Source: Parvibaculum lavamentivorans DS-1 (GTDB lineage Bacteria; Pseudomonadota; Alphaproteobacteria; Parvibaculales; Parvibaculaceae). Taken from it: 64,000 nt of DNA. The stretch is taken from the NCBI RefSeq assembly GCF_000017565.1, contig NC_009719.1, positions 620,001-684,000 of the forward strand, in the 5' to 3' direction. Below are positions 44,955 to 54,448 of the stretch, piece after piece. Each line of letters opens with the position of its first letter. The stretch's first letter is position 1. The position numbers and the translations under genes are program-made. Below the pieces are notes generated by a model. The model worked only from the letters and a program-made list of their open reading frames with translations. It made no database searches and was not told the origin of the DNA.

Positions 44955-45701
44955 ATGACCGCTACTCTCGCCTTCACAACGGCCATTGTGGTTCTTGTGA
45001 CGGCGACGCTTTCCGGCATTTTCGGAATGGCGGGTGGCATGATCCTGATGGGTTTTCTGACCGCCGCCTATTCGGTCGGTGCCGCGATGATGCTGCATGG
45101 CGTGACGCAGGCCGTGTCGAACGGCTACCGCGCCATCATCAACCGCAAGGACATCGTCTGGCCGATCGTCGCGACCAACATGGCGGGCGGCGTCGCCGCA
45201 CTTGTTCTCTTCCTGCTGGTGAGCTTCGTCCCGGACAAGGCGACGGTCTTTCTCGTTCTCGGCGCCATCCCCTTCGTCGCCTTCTCGATCCCGAAAAGCT
45301 GGGGCCTCGACGTGACGAAGCCCGCGGTGGCGATTGGCGGTGGCTTCGTGGTGACGGCGCTGACGCTGACGGCGGGCGTCGCCGGACCCATCCTCGACAT
45401 CTTCTTCGTGCAGAGCCCGCTGACGCGCCACCAGATCGTCGCGACCAAGGCGGTGACGCAGACGCTGCAGCATCTGACGAAGCTGCTTTATTTCGGCGTG
45501 CTCGCCGCGCATCTGCTGCCGGATGCGGATATTCCCTGGTGGATCTATGTGATGGTGGCGCCGCTCGCCATGCTCGGCACGACCTTCGGCAAGATGCTGC
45601 TCGACCGCATGAACGACGGCCAGTTCAAGAACTGGAGCCGGTACATTCTCTACGTGCTGGGCGCCGTGTTGATCGTGCGCGGTTTAATGCTGCTGGGCTG
45701 A
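44955..45701 (+). CDS. TauE/SafE-family (sulfite exporter-like) membrane protein
   Basis: A 248-residue protein with about eight hydrophobic segments. GIFGMAGGMILMGFL near residue 20 and GVAGPILDIFFVQSPLTRHQIVATKAV near 135-162 (two related repeats) are TauE/SafE hallmarks. It starts five bases after hisG and so may be read from the same transcript, though no metabolic link to histidine is obvious. Substrate unknown (sulfonate, sulfite or organic anion). Its last 18 bases overlap the convergent SDR gene. Confidence 0.87.
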   Translation: MTATLAFTTAIVVLVTATLSGIFGMAGGMILMGFLTAAYSVGAAMMLHGVTQAVSNGYRAIINRKDIVWPIVATNMAGGVAALVLFLLVSFVPDKATVFLVLGAIPFVAFSIPKSWGLDVTKPAVAIGGGFVVTALTLTAGVAGPILDIFFVQSPLTRHQIVATKAVTQTLQHLTKLLYFGVLAAHLLPDADIPWWIYVMVAPLAMLGTTFGKMLLDRMNDGQFKNWSRYILYVLGAVLIVRGLMLLG

Positions 45702-46511
45702 GAGGTCCTTCCGGGCGAGAAACTTCCGCCGACCCTGTTCGCCGAGCTTCTCCATGAGCGGCAGGATGGGCCGGATCATCCACGGAAACGAACCGAACAA
45801 CCGCGCCATGAGGCTGGCACTCCAGGGCGAATAGACTTCGAGTCTGCCCGTGTCGATGGCCTTGAGCGTCGCGGCGGCGATATCTTCGGGCGTCATCACC
45901 CTGTCGACGAAATTGAGCACCGAGCCGCCATGCAACGCCTCGTGATGAAGCATGGGCGTGTCGACGGCGGCAGGATAGACGCCGGAGACTTTCACGCCGA
46001 GCGGCGCAAGTTCCTGATGAAAGCCGCAAAGGAAGCCGCGCAGGCCGAACTTGGAGGCGGAGTAGATGGCGCTGTCCTTGAGCGAAATGACGCCGCCGAG
46101 GGAGACGGTGGCGACCATCGCACCCCGCCGGCGGGCGATCATCAGCGGTGCCGCGGCGCGCATGAGCCTGATCGGCGCGCGAAGATTGATTTCGAGATGA
46201 AGGTCGAGCGCCGCCTGATCGAGGCCGGTCACGGCACCCGGCACGACGATGCCGGCATTGTTGACGAGCACGTCGAGATCGGCGTGTTCTCTGCCGAGCC
46301 GGTCGCAGAGCCGCTCCACCTCCTCCCGCGAGGAAAGATCGCAGAGTATCTTTTCAGGCGCGGCGCGGAGAGTGGCAGCAACCGCATCGAGCGGCGCCAT
46401 TTCACGGTCCACAAGGATGAGGCTGTAGCCGCGAGCATCGAGCGCCCGCGAAATCGCCGAGCCGATGCCGCCGCCTGCGCCCGTAATCAGCGCCTTGCGC
46501 GAGATGCTCAT
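45684..46511 (-). CDS. short-chain dehydrogenase/reductase
   Basis: A 275-residue classical SDR: the cofactor motif ITGAGGGIGSA (TGxxxGxG) is at about residues 9-19, NNAG near 87, the catalytic Ser in ATVSLGG near 137 and YSASK (Tyr-x-x-x-Lys) near 153. Its start overlaps the upstream monooxygenase stop (ATGA at 46508-46511), so both make an operon. Probably oxidises an alcohol or reduces a carbonyl that is made or used by the monooxygenase. Confidence 0.9.
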   Translation of the reverse strand: MSISRKALITGAGGGIGSAISRALDARGYSLILVDREMAPLDAVAATLRAAPEKILCDLSSREEVERLCDRLGREHADLDVLVNNAGIVVPGAVTGLDQAALDLHLEINLRAPIRLMRAAAPLMIARRRGAMVATVSLGGVISLKDSAIYSASKFGLRGFLCGFHQELAPLGVKVSGVYPAAVDTPMLHHEALHGGSVLNFVDRVMTPEDIAAATLKAIDTGRLEVYSPWSASLMARLFGSFPWMIRPILPLMEKLGEQGRRKFLARKDLSAQQH

Positions 46512-47851
46512 GCCGCCGCCCTTGCGCGCGAGACGCGCAGCGCGTCGAAACAGCCATCGGCAAGGTTCGGCCAGCCGAAACGCTTGCGGATGCGTTTCAT
46601 CTGTTTGCGGTAGGCGTCGATCTCGACATAAGTGGCGTGGCGGGACGAGCCGACGAATTTGATGCCGCCCGTCAAATCCGGCCGGTCTGTGGCGATCAGC
46701 TCATCGAGTGCGGCATCGCCTTTCGTACGCGCCATGATGGTGCGGGCGATGAGGTCGGCCATTTCGTCGAAGAGCTTGTAGGCACCGCCATTCGTTTCCA
46801 TGAAGCCGAGCGCGTAGAGCGAGGGATGCTCGCGGCTGAAAAGGTTCATATAGAGATCGGGCTTGTTGCCCTTCCACGAGAAGAGGGCCGGATCGACATA
46901 AGGCACCTTCCACGTATAGCCCGTGGCGCAGATGATGAGGTCGATCTCCTCCGAGGTGCCGTCCTTGAAATGAACCACCTTGCCCTCGAAGCGGGCCACG
47001 TCCCGCTTCGCCTTGATGTCGCCGTGGCCGAGATAGTGCAGAAGCTGCGTGTTGAGGATCGGGTGTGTTTCGAAGAGCCGGTGGTCGGGCTTCTGCAAGC
47101 CGAGCCGAGTGATATCTCCATTGAGGATGCGCAGGATGACGCCGAAGATGCGCTGCGTCAGCCACATCGGCAGATGCGGACCTTCATGTGCGACGACATC
47201 CGCCGGAATGCCGAAGAGGTGCTTCGGCAGGAAGTGATAGCCGCGCCGGAGGCTGATGAAGGCGGCATCCGCGCCCTTCGCCGCGTCGCAGGCGATATCG
47301 CAGCCGGAATTGCCGGCGCCGATCACCAGCACGCGTTTGCCGCGGAACTCGTCCATCGAGCGGAAAGTGACAGCGTGACGCATCTCGCCCGTGAAGGTGC
47401 CGGGATAATCCGGCATCGCGGGATGCCAGTTTGTGCCGTTGGCGCAGACGAGCGAGCCGTAGGTCTTGGTCTCGCCGGTCGAAAGCGTGACGGCCCAGGT
47501 GCCGTCCGGCTGCAAATCCGTCTTCTCAACGGATGTGTTGAAGCGAATGTGCTCGCGCAAGCCATAAGCATCGGCGAACAGCCGCATGTAGCCGTGAATC
47601 TGCCTGTTGGAGGGATAGTCCGGATAGTCGTCCGGCATCGGGAAGTCGTGATAGTGCGACTGCGTTTTCGACGAGATGAAATGCGCCGAGTTGTAGACGG
47701 GCGAGCCCGGATTGCTCTGGTCCCACAAGCCGCCGACATCCGAATGGCGCTCATAAATGTCGAAGGGAATACCGTGCCGCAGAAAGGTGCGGGCGAGGCT
47801 GAGCCCCGCCGGACCGCCACCGACAACACAAACACGTCCGATCTCGCTCAT
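46508..47851 (-). CDS. flavin-containing monooxygenase
   Basis: A 447-residue class B flavin monooxygenase. The FAD motif VVGGGPAGLSLA is near residue 9, the FMO fingerprint FTGEMRHAVTF (FxGxxxHxxxF) near 153 and the NADPH motif VIGAGNSGCDIA near 176. ICATGYTWKVPY near 308 is the late conserved region. FMO members oxidise soft nucleophiles or ketones. It is upstream of a coupled SDR and divergent from a TetR-family regulator, with a palindrome between them, the layout of a substrate-induced catabolic operon. Confidence 0.9.
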   Translation of the reverse strand: MSEIGRVCVVGGGPAGLSLARTFLRHGIPFDIYERHSDVGGLWDQSNPGSPVYNSAHFISSKTQSHYHDFPMPDDYPDYPSNRQIHGYMRLFADAYGLREHIRFNTSVEKTDLQPDGTWAVTLSTGETKTYGSLVCANGTNWHPAMPDYPGTFTGEMRHAVTFRSMDEFRGKRVLVIGAGNSGCDIACDAAKGADAAFISLRRGYHFLPKHLFGIPADVVAHEGPHLPMWLTQRIFGVILRILNGDITRLGLQKPDHRLFETHPILNTQLLHYLGHGDIKAKRDVARFEGKVVHFKDGTSEEIDLIICATGYTWKVPYVDPALFSWKGNKPDLYMNLFSREHPSLYALGFMETNGGAYKLFDEMADLIARTIMARTKGDAALDELIATDRPDLTGGIKFVGSSRHATYVEIDAYRKQMKRIRKRFGWPNLADGCFDALRVSRARAAA

Positions 47852-47881
47852 GACCCGCTCCCAGAATAAAGTGAATAATCC

Positions 47882-47893
47882 TCACATTTGTGA
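47882..47893. promoter_or_regulatory. TetR operator candidate
   Basis: TCACA-TT-TGTGA is a perfect inverted repeat in the 94-base gap between the divergent monooxygenase and TetR genes. It is flanked by related words GAATAATCC (47872) and GATAATCCC (47898). This is the expected place for autoregulation and operon control. Confidence 0.55.
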
Positions 47894-47945
47894 TAAGTGA
47901 TAATCCCTCATATTCTCGCTGGCAAGAAAAATCGAAGGAAGCGGC

Positions 47946-48563
47946 ATGATCCTCGCAACAACGCGCCGCCAACCGACACAGGCCCGGGCGCGCGAGCGCG
48001 TCGAACGCATCCTGACGGCGGCAACAGAATTGATCGCGGAAACGGGCAGCGATGCCGTGCGGATGACGGAAGTCGCCGAACGGGCCGGTGTGCCCATCGG
48101 CTCGCTCTATCAGTATTTCCCGGACAAGCCCGCGATCCTCAGGATGCTCGCCATGCGCGTCATGGAGCGCGTGCGCGACGGACTGAAGCAAAATCTCGAC
48201 GGTGTCGGAAGCGCCGCCGACGCGCTTGCCCGCGTCGATGCGATCATGACCGGATATTACGGTCTCTTCCTGACCGAGCCGGTGACGCGCGATATCTGGT
48301 CGGCGACGCAATCCGACAAGACGCTGCAGGAACTGGACATCGCCGACAGCCGCGAGAACGGCCGCATCTTTTTCAGCGCGTTGAAACATCTCGTGCCGAG
48401 GCGCGAACATGCTCGCCTGCAAGCAGCGTCCTTCCTGCTGATGCAGCTCAGCGGCGCGGCGGTGCGCCTTGCCATCGCTGTCGACCGGGAAGAAGGCGAC
48501 CGCCTTGTCGAGGAATACCGCCTCATCATGCGGCGCGAGCTGGAAAGCCTCTTCGATAAATGA
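47946..48563 (+). CDS. TetR/AcrR-family transcriptional regulator
   Basis: A 205-residue repressor. The N-terminal helix-turn-helix is visible (AATELIAETGSDAVRMTEVAERAGVPIGSLYQYFPDKPAI, about residues 25-64, read as VRMTEVAERAGV and SLYQYFPDK); the C-terminal part is a helical ligand-binding domain. Divergent from the monooxygenase-SDR operon, so it most likely represses that operon and itself until the substrate or its product binds. Confidence 0.92.
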   Translation: MILATTRRQPTQARARERVERILTAATELIAETGSDAVRMTEVAERAGVPIGSLYQYFPDKPAILRMLAMRVMERVRDGLKQNLDGVGSAADALARVDAIMTGYYGLFLTEPVTRDIWSATQSDKTLQELDIADSRENGRIFFSALKHLVPRREHARLQAASFLLMQLSGAAVRLAIAVDREEGDRLVEEYRLIMRRELESLFDK

Positions 48564-48604
48564 CGCCGGTTGCAACCGGCGGCAAGCTCGCCTAGCATCC
48601 GCCC

Positions 48605-48780
48605 CGCAATGGTTCCGAAGGCGAATAGCCGGAGGATGAAAAGGGAACCCGGTTAAATACCGGGGCTGCCCCCGCAACTGTAAGCAGAGAGTTCTGCCCA
48701 ACCACGCCACTGGCGCTCCACCTCGGAGGCCGGGAAGGCTGGGAAAGAACAGTGACCTGCGAGCCAGGAGACCTGCCATT
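48605..48780 (+). promoter_or_regulatory. cobalamin (B12) riboswitch
   Basis: The aptamer core is recognisable in order: GGTTCC (48611), GCCGGAGGATGAAAAGGGAA (48628-48647), the B12 box GCCCCCGCAACTGTAAGC, GCCACTGG, GGGAAGGC and GAGCCAGGAGACCTGCC (48761-48777). It lies in the 395-base gap after the TetR gene and reads toward the thioesterase and metE. B12 would turn off the B12-independent methionine synthase. The switching stem lies between 48780 and 48958, where several GC hairpins occur. Confidence 0.93.
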
Positions 48781-48958
48781 GCCCGTCAACGCGAACCGAT
48801 GGGGCGGGGTGTCCCCTGGAGGAATGGATGCAGACAGGATCTGATCGCCGGCATTGTGTCCGGCCTCTCTTCATCGTGCCGTGGCATGCGCCGCGGCTTG
48901 CATTTTCCCATACGTGTCCGCTGACGGATTTTCCCGTGGTTCCAGCAAGGACACAGTC

Positions 48959-49756
48959 ATGGAAGATCTGCTTGCCGTTTGCGCACCCACGCGCCTGCCC
49001 GCCATCCCTTTTACCCGATTAGCCGAACTCGTCTTTCCCGAACAGACGAACCATCACGGCACGCTGTTTGGCGGCGCATCGCTCGCGCTGATGGACCGCG
49101 CCGCCTATATCGCCGCGACGCGCCTGACACGGCGGAAAATGGTGACGGCGGGATTCGACGGCGTCGAATTCGGCCGGCCGGTCCTGCCGGGAGAACTGGC
49201 GGAGGTGACGGCGACGGTTCGCAAGACCGGCCGGTCGTCCGTTGTGTTCGACGTCGAGCTGCTGGCCGAAAACCTGCTCACCGGTGAGCGGGAAAGAGCC
49301 GTGGGCGGCACCATCGCGATGGTCGCGCAGGGCAAGCATGACGACGAGCCGCTGCCCATGCTCGTTGCCGCGCCCCCGCCGCACCCGGGGCTCACCAGCT
49401 TCGTCGAAGTCGTCTTTCCCGATGCCGCAAACCACCGCGACATTCTGTTCGGCGGCAACGCGCTGGCGATGATGGGGAAGGCTGCCTTCATCGCCGCTAC
49501 ACGCCACTGCCACCAGACGGTGGTCATGGCCGCTTCGGAGCGCATCGACTTCCGCGCACCCGTGAAAGTCGGCGCCTTTGCCGACGTCACCGCCCGCATC
49601 GTCATGACGGGGCGAAGCTCGATCTGCGTCGAGGTCGAACTCGTCGCGGAGGAGGCGCTGAGCGGCGAACGCGAGCTGAGCGCGCGCGGCCGCTTCGTCA
49701 TGGTGGCGATTGGCGGGAATGGACGGCCCGTTGCCGTGCCCCCACGCGCCATCTGA
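48959..49756 (+). CDS. acyl-CoA thioesterase, double hotdog
   Basis: A 265-residue protein with two hotdog domains, shown by the repeated motif NHHGTLFGGASLALMDRAAY (about residues 24-43) and NHRDILFGGNALAMMGKAAF (about 159-178). The family hydrolyses acyl-CoAs, with Asn and Asp in the motif acting in catalysis; the second copy lacks the Asp (MMGKA), suggesting one active motif set. AAGGA precedes the ATG. It is the first gene after the B12 riboswitch, followed 58 bases later by metE. Confidence 0.87.
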   Translation: MEDLLAVCAPTRLPAIPFTRLAELVFPEQTNHHGTLFGGASLALMDRAAYIAATRLTRRKMVTAGFDGVEFGRPVLPGELAEVTATVRKTGRSSVVFDVELLAENLLTGERERAVGGTIAMVAQGKHDDEPLPMLVAAPPPHPGLTSFVEVVFPDAANHRDILFGGNALAMMGKAAFIAATRHCHQTVVMAASERIDFRAPVKVGAFADVTARIVMTGRSSICVEVELVAEEALSGERELSARGRFVMVAIGGNGRPVAVPPRAI

Positions 49757-49814
49757 CACCCATCCATCCCGATTTTCCGCCTGCGTGACAGGCACAACGA
49801 CAGGAGATTTGTCC

Positions 49815-52106
49815 ATGACATTGACCAGCACTCTCGGCTATCCGCGCGTCGGCCCGCATCGCGAGCTGAAGGCCGCGCTTGAAACCTATTGGCGCGACGG
49901 CGAGGAAGCGCCGCTTCTCGATACGGCAAAGTCACTGCGCCGTGCCTCGTGGCGGCTTCAGAAGGAACACGGGATCGGCCATATCCCGTCGAACGATTTC
50001 ACGCTCTACGACCATGTACTCGACACGATCTGCATGACGGGTGCGGTGCCGGAGCGGTTCGCTGCGGGAGCGGAAATCGATCTCGCCACCTATTTCGCGA
50101 TGGCGCGCGGCGCACAGGACGGCACGCGCGATGTGGCGGCGATGGAGATGACCAAATGGTTCGACACCAACTACCACTACATCGTGCCGGAATTTTCTCC
50201 GGAGACGAATTTCCGGCTGGCCTTCACCAAAGCCATCGATGAATTTGCCGAAGCGAAGGCGCTTGGTGTTCACACGCGGCCGGTTCTTGTCGGGCCTTTC
50301 TCGTTCCTGAAACTTGGCAAGGCGACGGTGGCGGGCTTCGACCCGCTCGACCTGATGGGACGACTCCTTCCCGTATACGAAAACGTGCTGAAGCGTCTCG
50401 CCGAAGCCGGTGCCGATTGGGTGCAGATCGACGAACCCTGCCTGGTGCTTGAACTCGGCAGCGGCGACCTTGCGAAATGCCGAGCGGCCTATTCGGCTCT
50501 GTCGGCCGCCGCGCCCTCCCTGAAGCTGATGGTCGCGACCTATTTCGGCGCATTGCCGGAAGCCTCGCTCGAAACGGCAATGGCGCTGCCGGTTGCCGGT
50601 ATCCATCTCGACATGGTGCGGGGACGCTCCCAATACGAAGCGGCGCTCTCGGCCCTGCCGCGCGACAAGCTGCTGTCGCTCGGGCTCGTAGACGGGCGCA
50701 ATATCTGGCGGACGGACATGGAAGCGGCGTTGACGCTGGCTGAGCGCGCCGTGCTGACGCTCGGGCCCAAGCGCGTCATGATTTCGGCGGCCTGCTCGCT
50801 GCTGCACGTGCCCTTCAGCCTCGCCGGTGAAAAATCGCTCGATCCCGAATTGAAGAGCTGGCTTGCCTTTGCCGAGGAAAAGCTCGGCGAACTTGCCGTG
50901 CTGGCGCGGGGCGTGAAGGAGGGCCGCACCTCGATCTCCACCGAACTGGCGGAGAACGCGGCATTGTTCGAGGCGCGGCGCAATTCGCCGCGTATTCACA
51001 ATCCAGCTGTCCGCGCGCGGGTGCGGGATATCGATCCCCATGCCGACCGGCGGGGCCGCCCCTTCGCCGACCGGCAGTCTATCCAGCAGAAGCGCTTCGG
51101 CCTGCCGAAGCTGCCGACCACGACCATCGGCTCGTTCCCGCAAACCTCGGATGTGCGCAAGGCCCGCGCCAGCCTGCGGCGCGGCGACTGGAACGAGGCG
51201 CAGTATGACGCCTTCATGAAAGCCGAAATCGAAAAGACAATCCGCCTGCAGGAAAGGATCGGGCTGGACGTGCTGGTGCATGGGGAACCGGAACGCACCG
51301 ACATGGTGGAATATTTCGGTGAGAAACTGGAGGGCTTTGCGTTTACGTCGCTCGGCTGGGTGCAGAGCTACGGCTCGCGTTGCGTGAAGCCGCCGATCAT
51401 CTTCGGCGATGTGTCGAGGCCGGAGCCGATGACGGTCGAATGGTCGCGCTACGCCCAGTCGCTGACGGACAGGCCGGTGAAGGGCATGTTGACCGGCCCG
51501 GTGACGATCCTGCAATGGTCCTTCGTGCGCGACGACCAGCCGCGCAGCGAGACTTGCCGCCAGATCGCACTGGCGATACGCGACGAGGTCTACGACCTCG
51601 AAGCGGCGGGCCTCGGCATGATCCAGATCGATGAGCCGGCACTCCGCGAGGGATTGCCGCTGCATCGCTCCGAATGGGACACCTATCTCCGGTGGGCATG
51701 CGAGTGCTTCCGCCTCTCCGTCTGCGTCGCTCGCGACGAGACGCAGATTCATACCCATATGTGCTATTCGGAATTCAACGACATCATCGAGGCGATCGCC
51801 GATCTCGACGCCGATGTGATTTCCATCGAGACGTCCAGGTCGCGCATGGAATTGCTCGACGCCTTTGTCGACTTTTCCTATCCGAACGATATCGGTCCCG
51901 GTGTTTACGACATTCATTCGCCCCGCGTCCCCGCGCGCGGCGAAATGCTGTCGCTTCTGCGGCTCGCCGCCGAACGCCTGCCGAGCGAGCGCATATGGGT
52001 CAATCCGGATTGTGGCTTGAAGACGCGGGGCTGGCCGGAAACGGAAGCGGCACTCGTCGAGATGGTCGAAGCGGCGCGGGAGTTGCGAAACGCCATCGGT
52101 GCTTGA
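49815..52106 (+). CDS. metE: cobalamin-independent methionine synthase
   Basis: A 763-residue enzyme that methylates homocysteine with 5-methyl-tetrahydropteroyltri-glutamate. It has the two-barrel MetE layout. Zinc ligands are in THMCYSEF (His and Cys), SIETSRSR (Glu) and [11 protein letters not shown] (Cys); the N-terminal [17 protein letters not shown] binds folate. The ATG at 49815 has AGGAGA upstream and gives the family's length. Position after a B12 riboswitch indicates use when B12 is short; a B12-dependent MetH probably exists elsewhere. Confidence 0.97.
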   Translation: MTLTSTLGYPRVGPHRELKAALETYWRDGEEAPLLDTAKSLRRASWRLQKEHGIGHIPSNDFTLYDHVLDTICMTGAVPERFAAGAEIDLATYFAMARGAQDGTRDVAAMEMTKWFDTNYHYIVPEFSPETNFRLAFTKAIDEFAEAKALGVHTRPVLVGPFSFLKLGKATVAGFDPLDLMGRLLPVYENVLKRLAEAGADWVQIDEPCLVLELGSGDLAKCRAAYSALSAAAPSLKLMVATYFGALPEASLETAMALPVAGIHLDMVRGRSQYEAALSALPRDKLLSLGLVDGRNIWRTDMEAALTLAERAVLTLGPKRVMISAACSLLHVPFSLAGEKSLDPELKSWLAFAEEKLGELAVLARGVKEGRTSISTELAENAALFEARRNSPRIHNPAVRARVRDIDPHADRRGRPFADRQSIQQKRFGLPKLPTTTIGSFPQTSDVRKARASLRRGDWNEAQYDAFMKAEIEKTIRLQERIGLDVLVHGEPERTDMVEYFGEKLEGFAFTSLGWVQSYGSRCVKPPIIFGDVSRPEPMTVEWSRYAQSLTDRPVKGMLTGPVTILQWSFVRDDQPRSETCRQIALAIRDEVYDLEAAGLGMIQIDEPALREGLPLHRSEWDTYLRWACECFRLSVCVARDETQIHTHMCYSEFNDIIEAIADLDADVISIETSRSRMELLDAFVDFSYPNDIGPGVYDIHSPRVPARGEMLSLLRLAAERLPSERIWVNPDCGLKTRGWPETEAALVEMVEAARELRNAIGA

Positions 52107-52113
52107 ATACGGC

Positions 52114-52141
52114 GTCCCCTTCCTGCCAGCGGGAAGGGGAC
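52114..52141 (+). terminator. hairpin after metE
   Basis: GTCCCCTTCC (52114-52123) pairs with GGAAGGGGAC (52132-52141). It lies seven bases after the stop. No T-run follows. Confidence 0.5.
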
Positions 52142-52200
52142 ATCCGCTTGCAGCCTCGCCTGCGCCTATCTAGAGTCGCTTTATTGCGGCGGAGATTGGC

Positions 52201-52992
52201 ATGGCGAAGAAAATCCGGGTGGGCATCGGCGGCTGGGTGTTCGAGCCATGGCGCGGCACGTTTTATCCCGACGGGCTGACGCAGAAGCGCGAACTCGAAT
52301 ATGCGAGCAGCAAGCTTTCGACCATCGAGATCAACGGTACCTATTACGGCTCGCAGAAGCCGGAGAGCTTCCGGAAATGGCATGACGAGACACCGGACGG
52401 TTTCGTCTTCGCACTGAAGGGCCCGCGCTTCGCGACCAACCGCCGCGTGCTGTCCGAGGCAGGCTCTTCGATTGAACGGTTTCTGGAAAGCGGCCTGACG
52501 GAGCTGAAAGAGAAGCTCGGACCCATCAACTGGCAGTTCGCGCCGACGAAGAAATTCGATCCGGAAGATTTCGAGGGGTTCCTGAAGCTACTGCCGAAGA
52601 CCCTGGGCGGGCGCGATCTCCGCCACGCCGTCGAAGTGCGTCACGAAAGTTTCAAGTCGCCCGACTTCATCGCGCTGGCGAGGGAATATGGCGTCGCCGT
52701 GGTGACCGCCGCCGATGCCGATTATCCGCAGATCGGCGATGCCACTGCGTCTTTCGTCTATGTGCGCGCCATGGGAACGAGCGAGGACGAGAAGCTCGGC
52801 TATCCGAAGAAGGCGCTCGATGCATGGGCGACGCGTGCGAAGGAATGGGCCGCGGGCGATGCGCCGAAAGACGTCGAGACCGTGAGCAAGCACAAGCCCC
52901 TCAAATCCGGCCGCGACGTCTTTCTCTATGTCATCAGCGGCGCCAAGGTCCGCAATCCCGCTGCCGCCATGGCGATCGCCGAGCGGCTCTAG
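52201..52992 (+). CDS. DUF72 family protein
   Basis: A 263-residue protein of the DUF72 (YecE-like) family with a TIM-barrel-like fold: IGGWVFEPWRGTFYPDG near residues 9-25, TIEINGTYYGSQKPESF near 42-58, and LKGPRFATNRR near 75 are the conserved blocks. The biochemical role of the family is not settled. It ends four bases inside the convergent glyA gene. No link to it is implied beyond position. Confidence 0.85.
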   Translation: MAKKIRVGIGGWVFEPWRGTFYPDGLTQKRELEYASSKLSTIEINGTYYGSQKPESFRKWHDETPDGFVFALKGPRFATNRRVLSEAGSSIERFLESGLTELKEKLGPINWQFAPTKKFDPEDFEGFLKLLPKTLGGRDLRHAVEVRHESFKSPDFIALAREYGVAVVTAADADYPQIGDATASFVYVRAMGTSEDEKLGYPKKALDAWATRAKEWAAGDAPKDVETVSKHKPLKSGRDVFLYVISGAKVRNPAAAMAIAERL

Positions 52993-54251
52993 AGCCCGTC
53001 CACGGGGAAGCGCGAAGTGAGCTTGTGCGTGCGGGCGGCGAGCGCTGTCTCCGTTGCGGCGTCTCCTTTCGCGTTGAGCGCGGCGGCGATGATTTCGGCT
53101 ATCTCCGCCATTTCCTTGTGCCCCATGCCGCGCGCCGTTGCTGCCGGTGTGCCGAGACGAAGGCCGGACGGGCGCATCGGCGGGTTCGGATCGTCCGGGA
53201 TCACCTGTTTGTTGGTGGTGAGGCCGACGCGGTCGAGCGCCTCCTGCGCCACCGCGCCGTCGATGCCGAAACTCGCGACCGTGTCGATGACGAGGAGGTG
53301 ATTGTCGGTGCCGCCGGTGACGAGCTTCACCTGACGTTCCATGAGTGCAGCGGCGAGCGCCTTGGCGTTGGCGAGGACCTGTTCCGCGTAATCGCGGAAC
53401 GCGGGCATGGCGGCGAGGCGGAAGGTGACGGCGGCTGCCGCGACCTGATTCATATGCGGACCGCCCTGAAGGCCGGGGAACACGGAAGCGTCGATCTTCC
53501 TCGCGAACTCAGCCTTGCAGAGAATGAGCCCGCCGCGCGGGCCGCGCAGCGACTTGTGCGTCGTCGTCGTCATCACGTCGAAGCCCGCATCCAGCGGGTT
53601 GCGCATGACGTTGGCCGCGATGAGCCCGCCGATATGGGAAACATCCGCCATGGTGAGCGCGCCCACTTCGTCGGCAACGCGTTTGAAATCCGCGTAGTCG
53701 TAGTCGCGCGGGTAAGAAGAGTAGCCACAGACGACGAGCCTCGGCTTCGTCTCCCGTGCGACGGCACGGAGGTGGTCGAAGTCGATGGCGCCGTTCGTGG
53801 GGTCCGTCTTGTAGCGCACGAAATTGAAGAGGCGGCCCATATGGCTGACCGGCGCGCCATGCGTGAGATGACCGCCATGGCTGAGATCCATCGCAAGGAT
53901 CGTATCGCCGGGCTCGAGCAGGCCGAGATAGACTGCCTGGTTCATCGGCGAGCCGGACAGCGGCTGCACATTCGCGTGCTCCGCGCGGAAGAGAGCCTTG
54001 GCCCTGTCGCGGGCCAGCGTTTCGATACGGTCTGTATAGTCCTGTCCGCCGTAATAGCGCCGCCCGGGATAGCCTTCCGAATATTTATTGGTGAAGGCGG
54101 AGCCGAGCAGCGTCAGCACTTCGGGGAAGGCGTAGTTTTCCGACGGGATGAGTTCGAGGCCCGCGCGTTGCCGCGCTTCCTCGCCCTTGAGCGCGAGAAA
54201 GATTTCATTGTCGGATTGGGCGAGCCGGGCTCGTTCCTGTGAGGTCGTCAT
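52989..54251 (-). CDS. glyA: serine hydroxymethyltransferase
   Basis: A 420-residue PLP enzyme that interconverts serine and glycine with tetrahydrofolate, feeding one-carbon units. SENYAFPEVL near residue 36, HGGHLTHG near 125, the PLP-lysine in TTTTHKSLRGPRGG near 225 and GGPHMNQVAA near 260 are family motifs. AAGGAGA before the ATG at 54251 decides the start. Controlled by the ZTP riboswitch and terminator upstream. Another SHMT cannot be excluded elsewhere. Confidence 0.96.
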   Translation of the reverse strand: MTTSQERARLAQSDNEIFLALKGEEARQRAGLELIPSENYAFPEVLTLLGSAFTNKYSEGYPGRRYYGGQDYTDRIETLARDRAKALFRAEHANVQPLSGSPMNQAVYLGLLEPGDTILAMDLSHGGHLTHGAPVSHMGRLFNFVRYKTDPTNGAIDFDHLRAVARETKPRLVVCGYSSYPRDYDYADFKRVADEVGALTMADVSHIGGLIAANVMRNPLDAGFDVMTTTTHKSLRGPRGGLILCKAEFARKIDASVFPGLQGGPHMNQVAAAAVTFRLAAMPAFRDYAEQVLANAKALAAALMERQVKLVTGGTDNHLLVIDTVASFGIDGAVAQEALDRVGLTTNKQVIPDDPNPPMRPSGLRLGTPAATARGMGHKEMAEIAEIIAAALNAKGDAATETALAARTHKLTSRFPVDGL

Positions 54252-54274
54252 GGGGCGGTCTCCTTCGATGCCTG

Positions 54275-54318
54275 AAAACAAAAACGCCCGGCCAGCATTT
54301 AGAAGTGCTGCCCAGGCG
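54275..54318 (-). terminator. riboswitch expression-platform terminator before glyA
   Basis: On the minus strand CGCCTGGGCAGCA-CTTCTAAA-TGCTGGCCGGGCG forms a 13-base stem (one wobble, one mismatch) followed by TTTTTGTTTT. Its left arm is the GCCTGGGCAGC that the ZTP aptamer needs for its pseudoknot, so ligand binding and termination are mutually exclusive. Confidence 0.88.
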
Positions 54319-54386
54319 ATCGGCTCGAAAGACCAGTCTCCGCGCTCCCCGATGGTGACCCATCTGATTTCGCCAGTCGCGCGGAG
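54307..54386 (-). promoter_or_regulatory. ZTP (pfl) riboswitch controlling glyA
   Basis: The minus-strand leader reads: outer stem CTCCGCGC/GCGCGGAG, conserved ACTGGCGA, hairpin GATGG-GTCA-CCATC, conserved CGGGGAGC, then GCCGATCGCCTGGGCAGC. These are the ZTP/pfl aptamer blocks as I know them. Binding of ZTP/ZMP, a signal of folate (10-formyl-THF) shortage, would free the terminator arm and allow glyA expression. Confidence 0.85.
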
Positions 54387-54448
54387 GATATGTGCGACCG
54401 GAAGTGAAGGGAGTTAAGACCCGCGAGCGGCGGGAGTCAATTCCCTCG

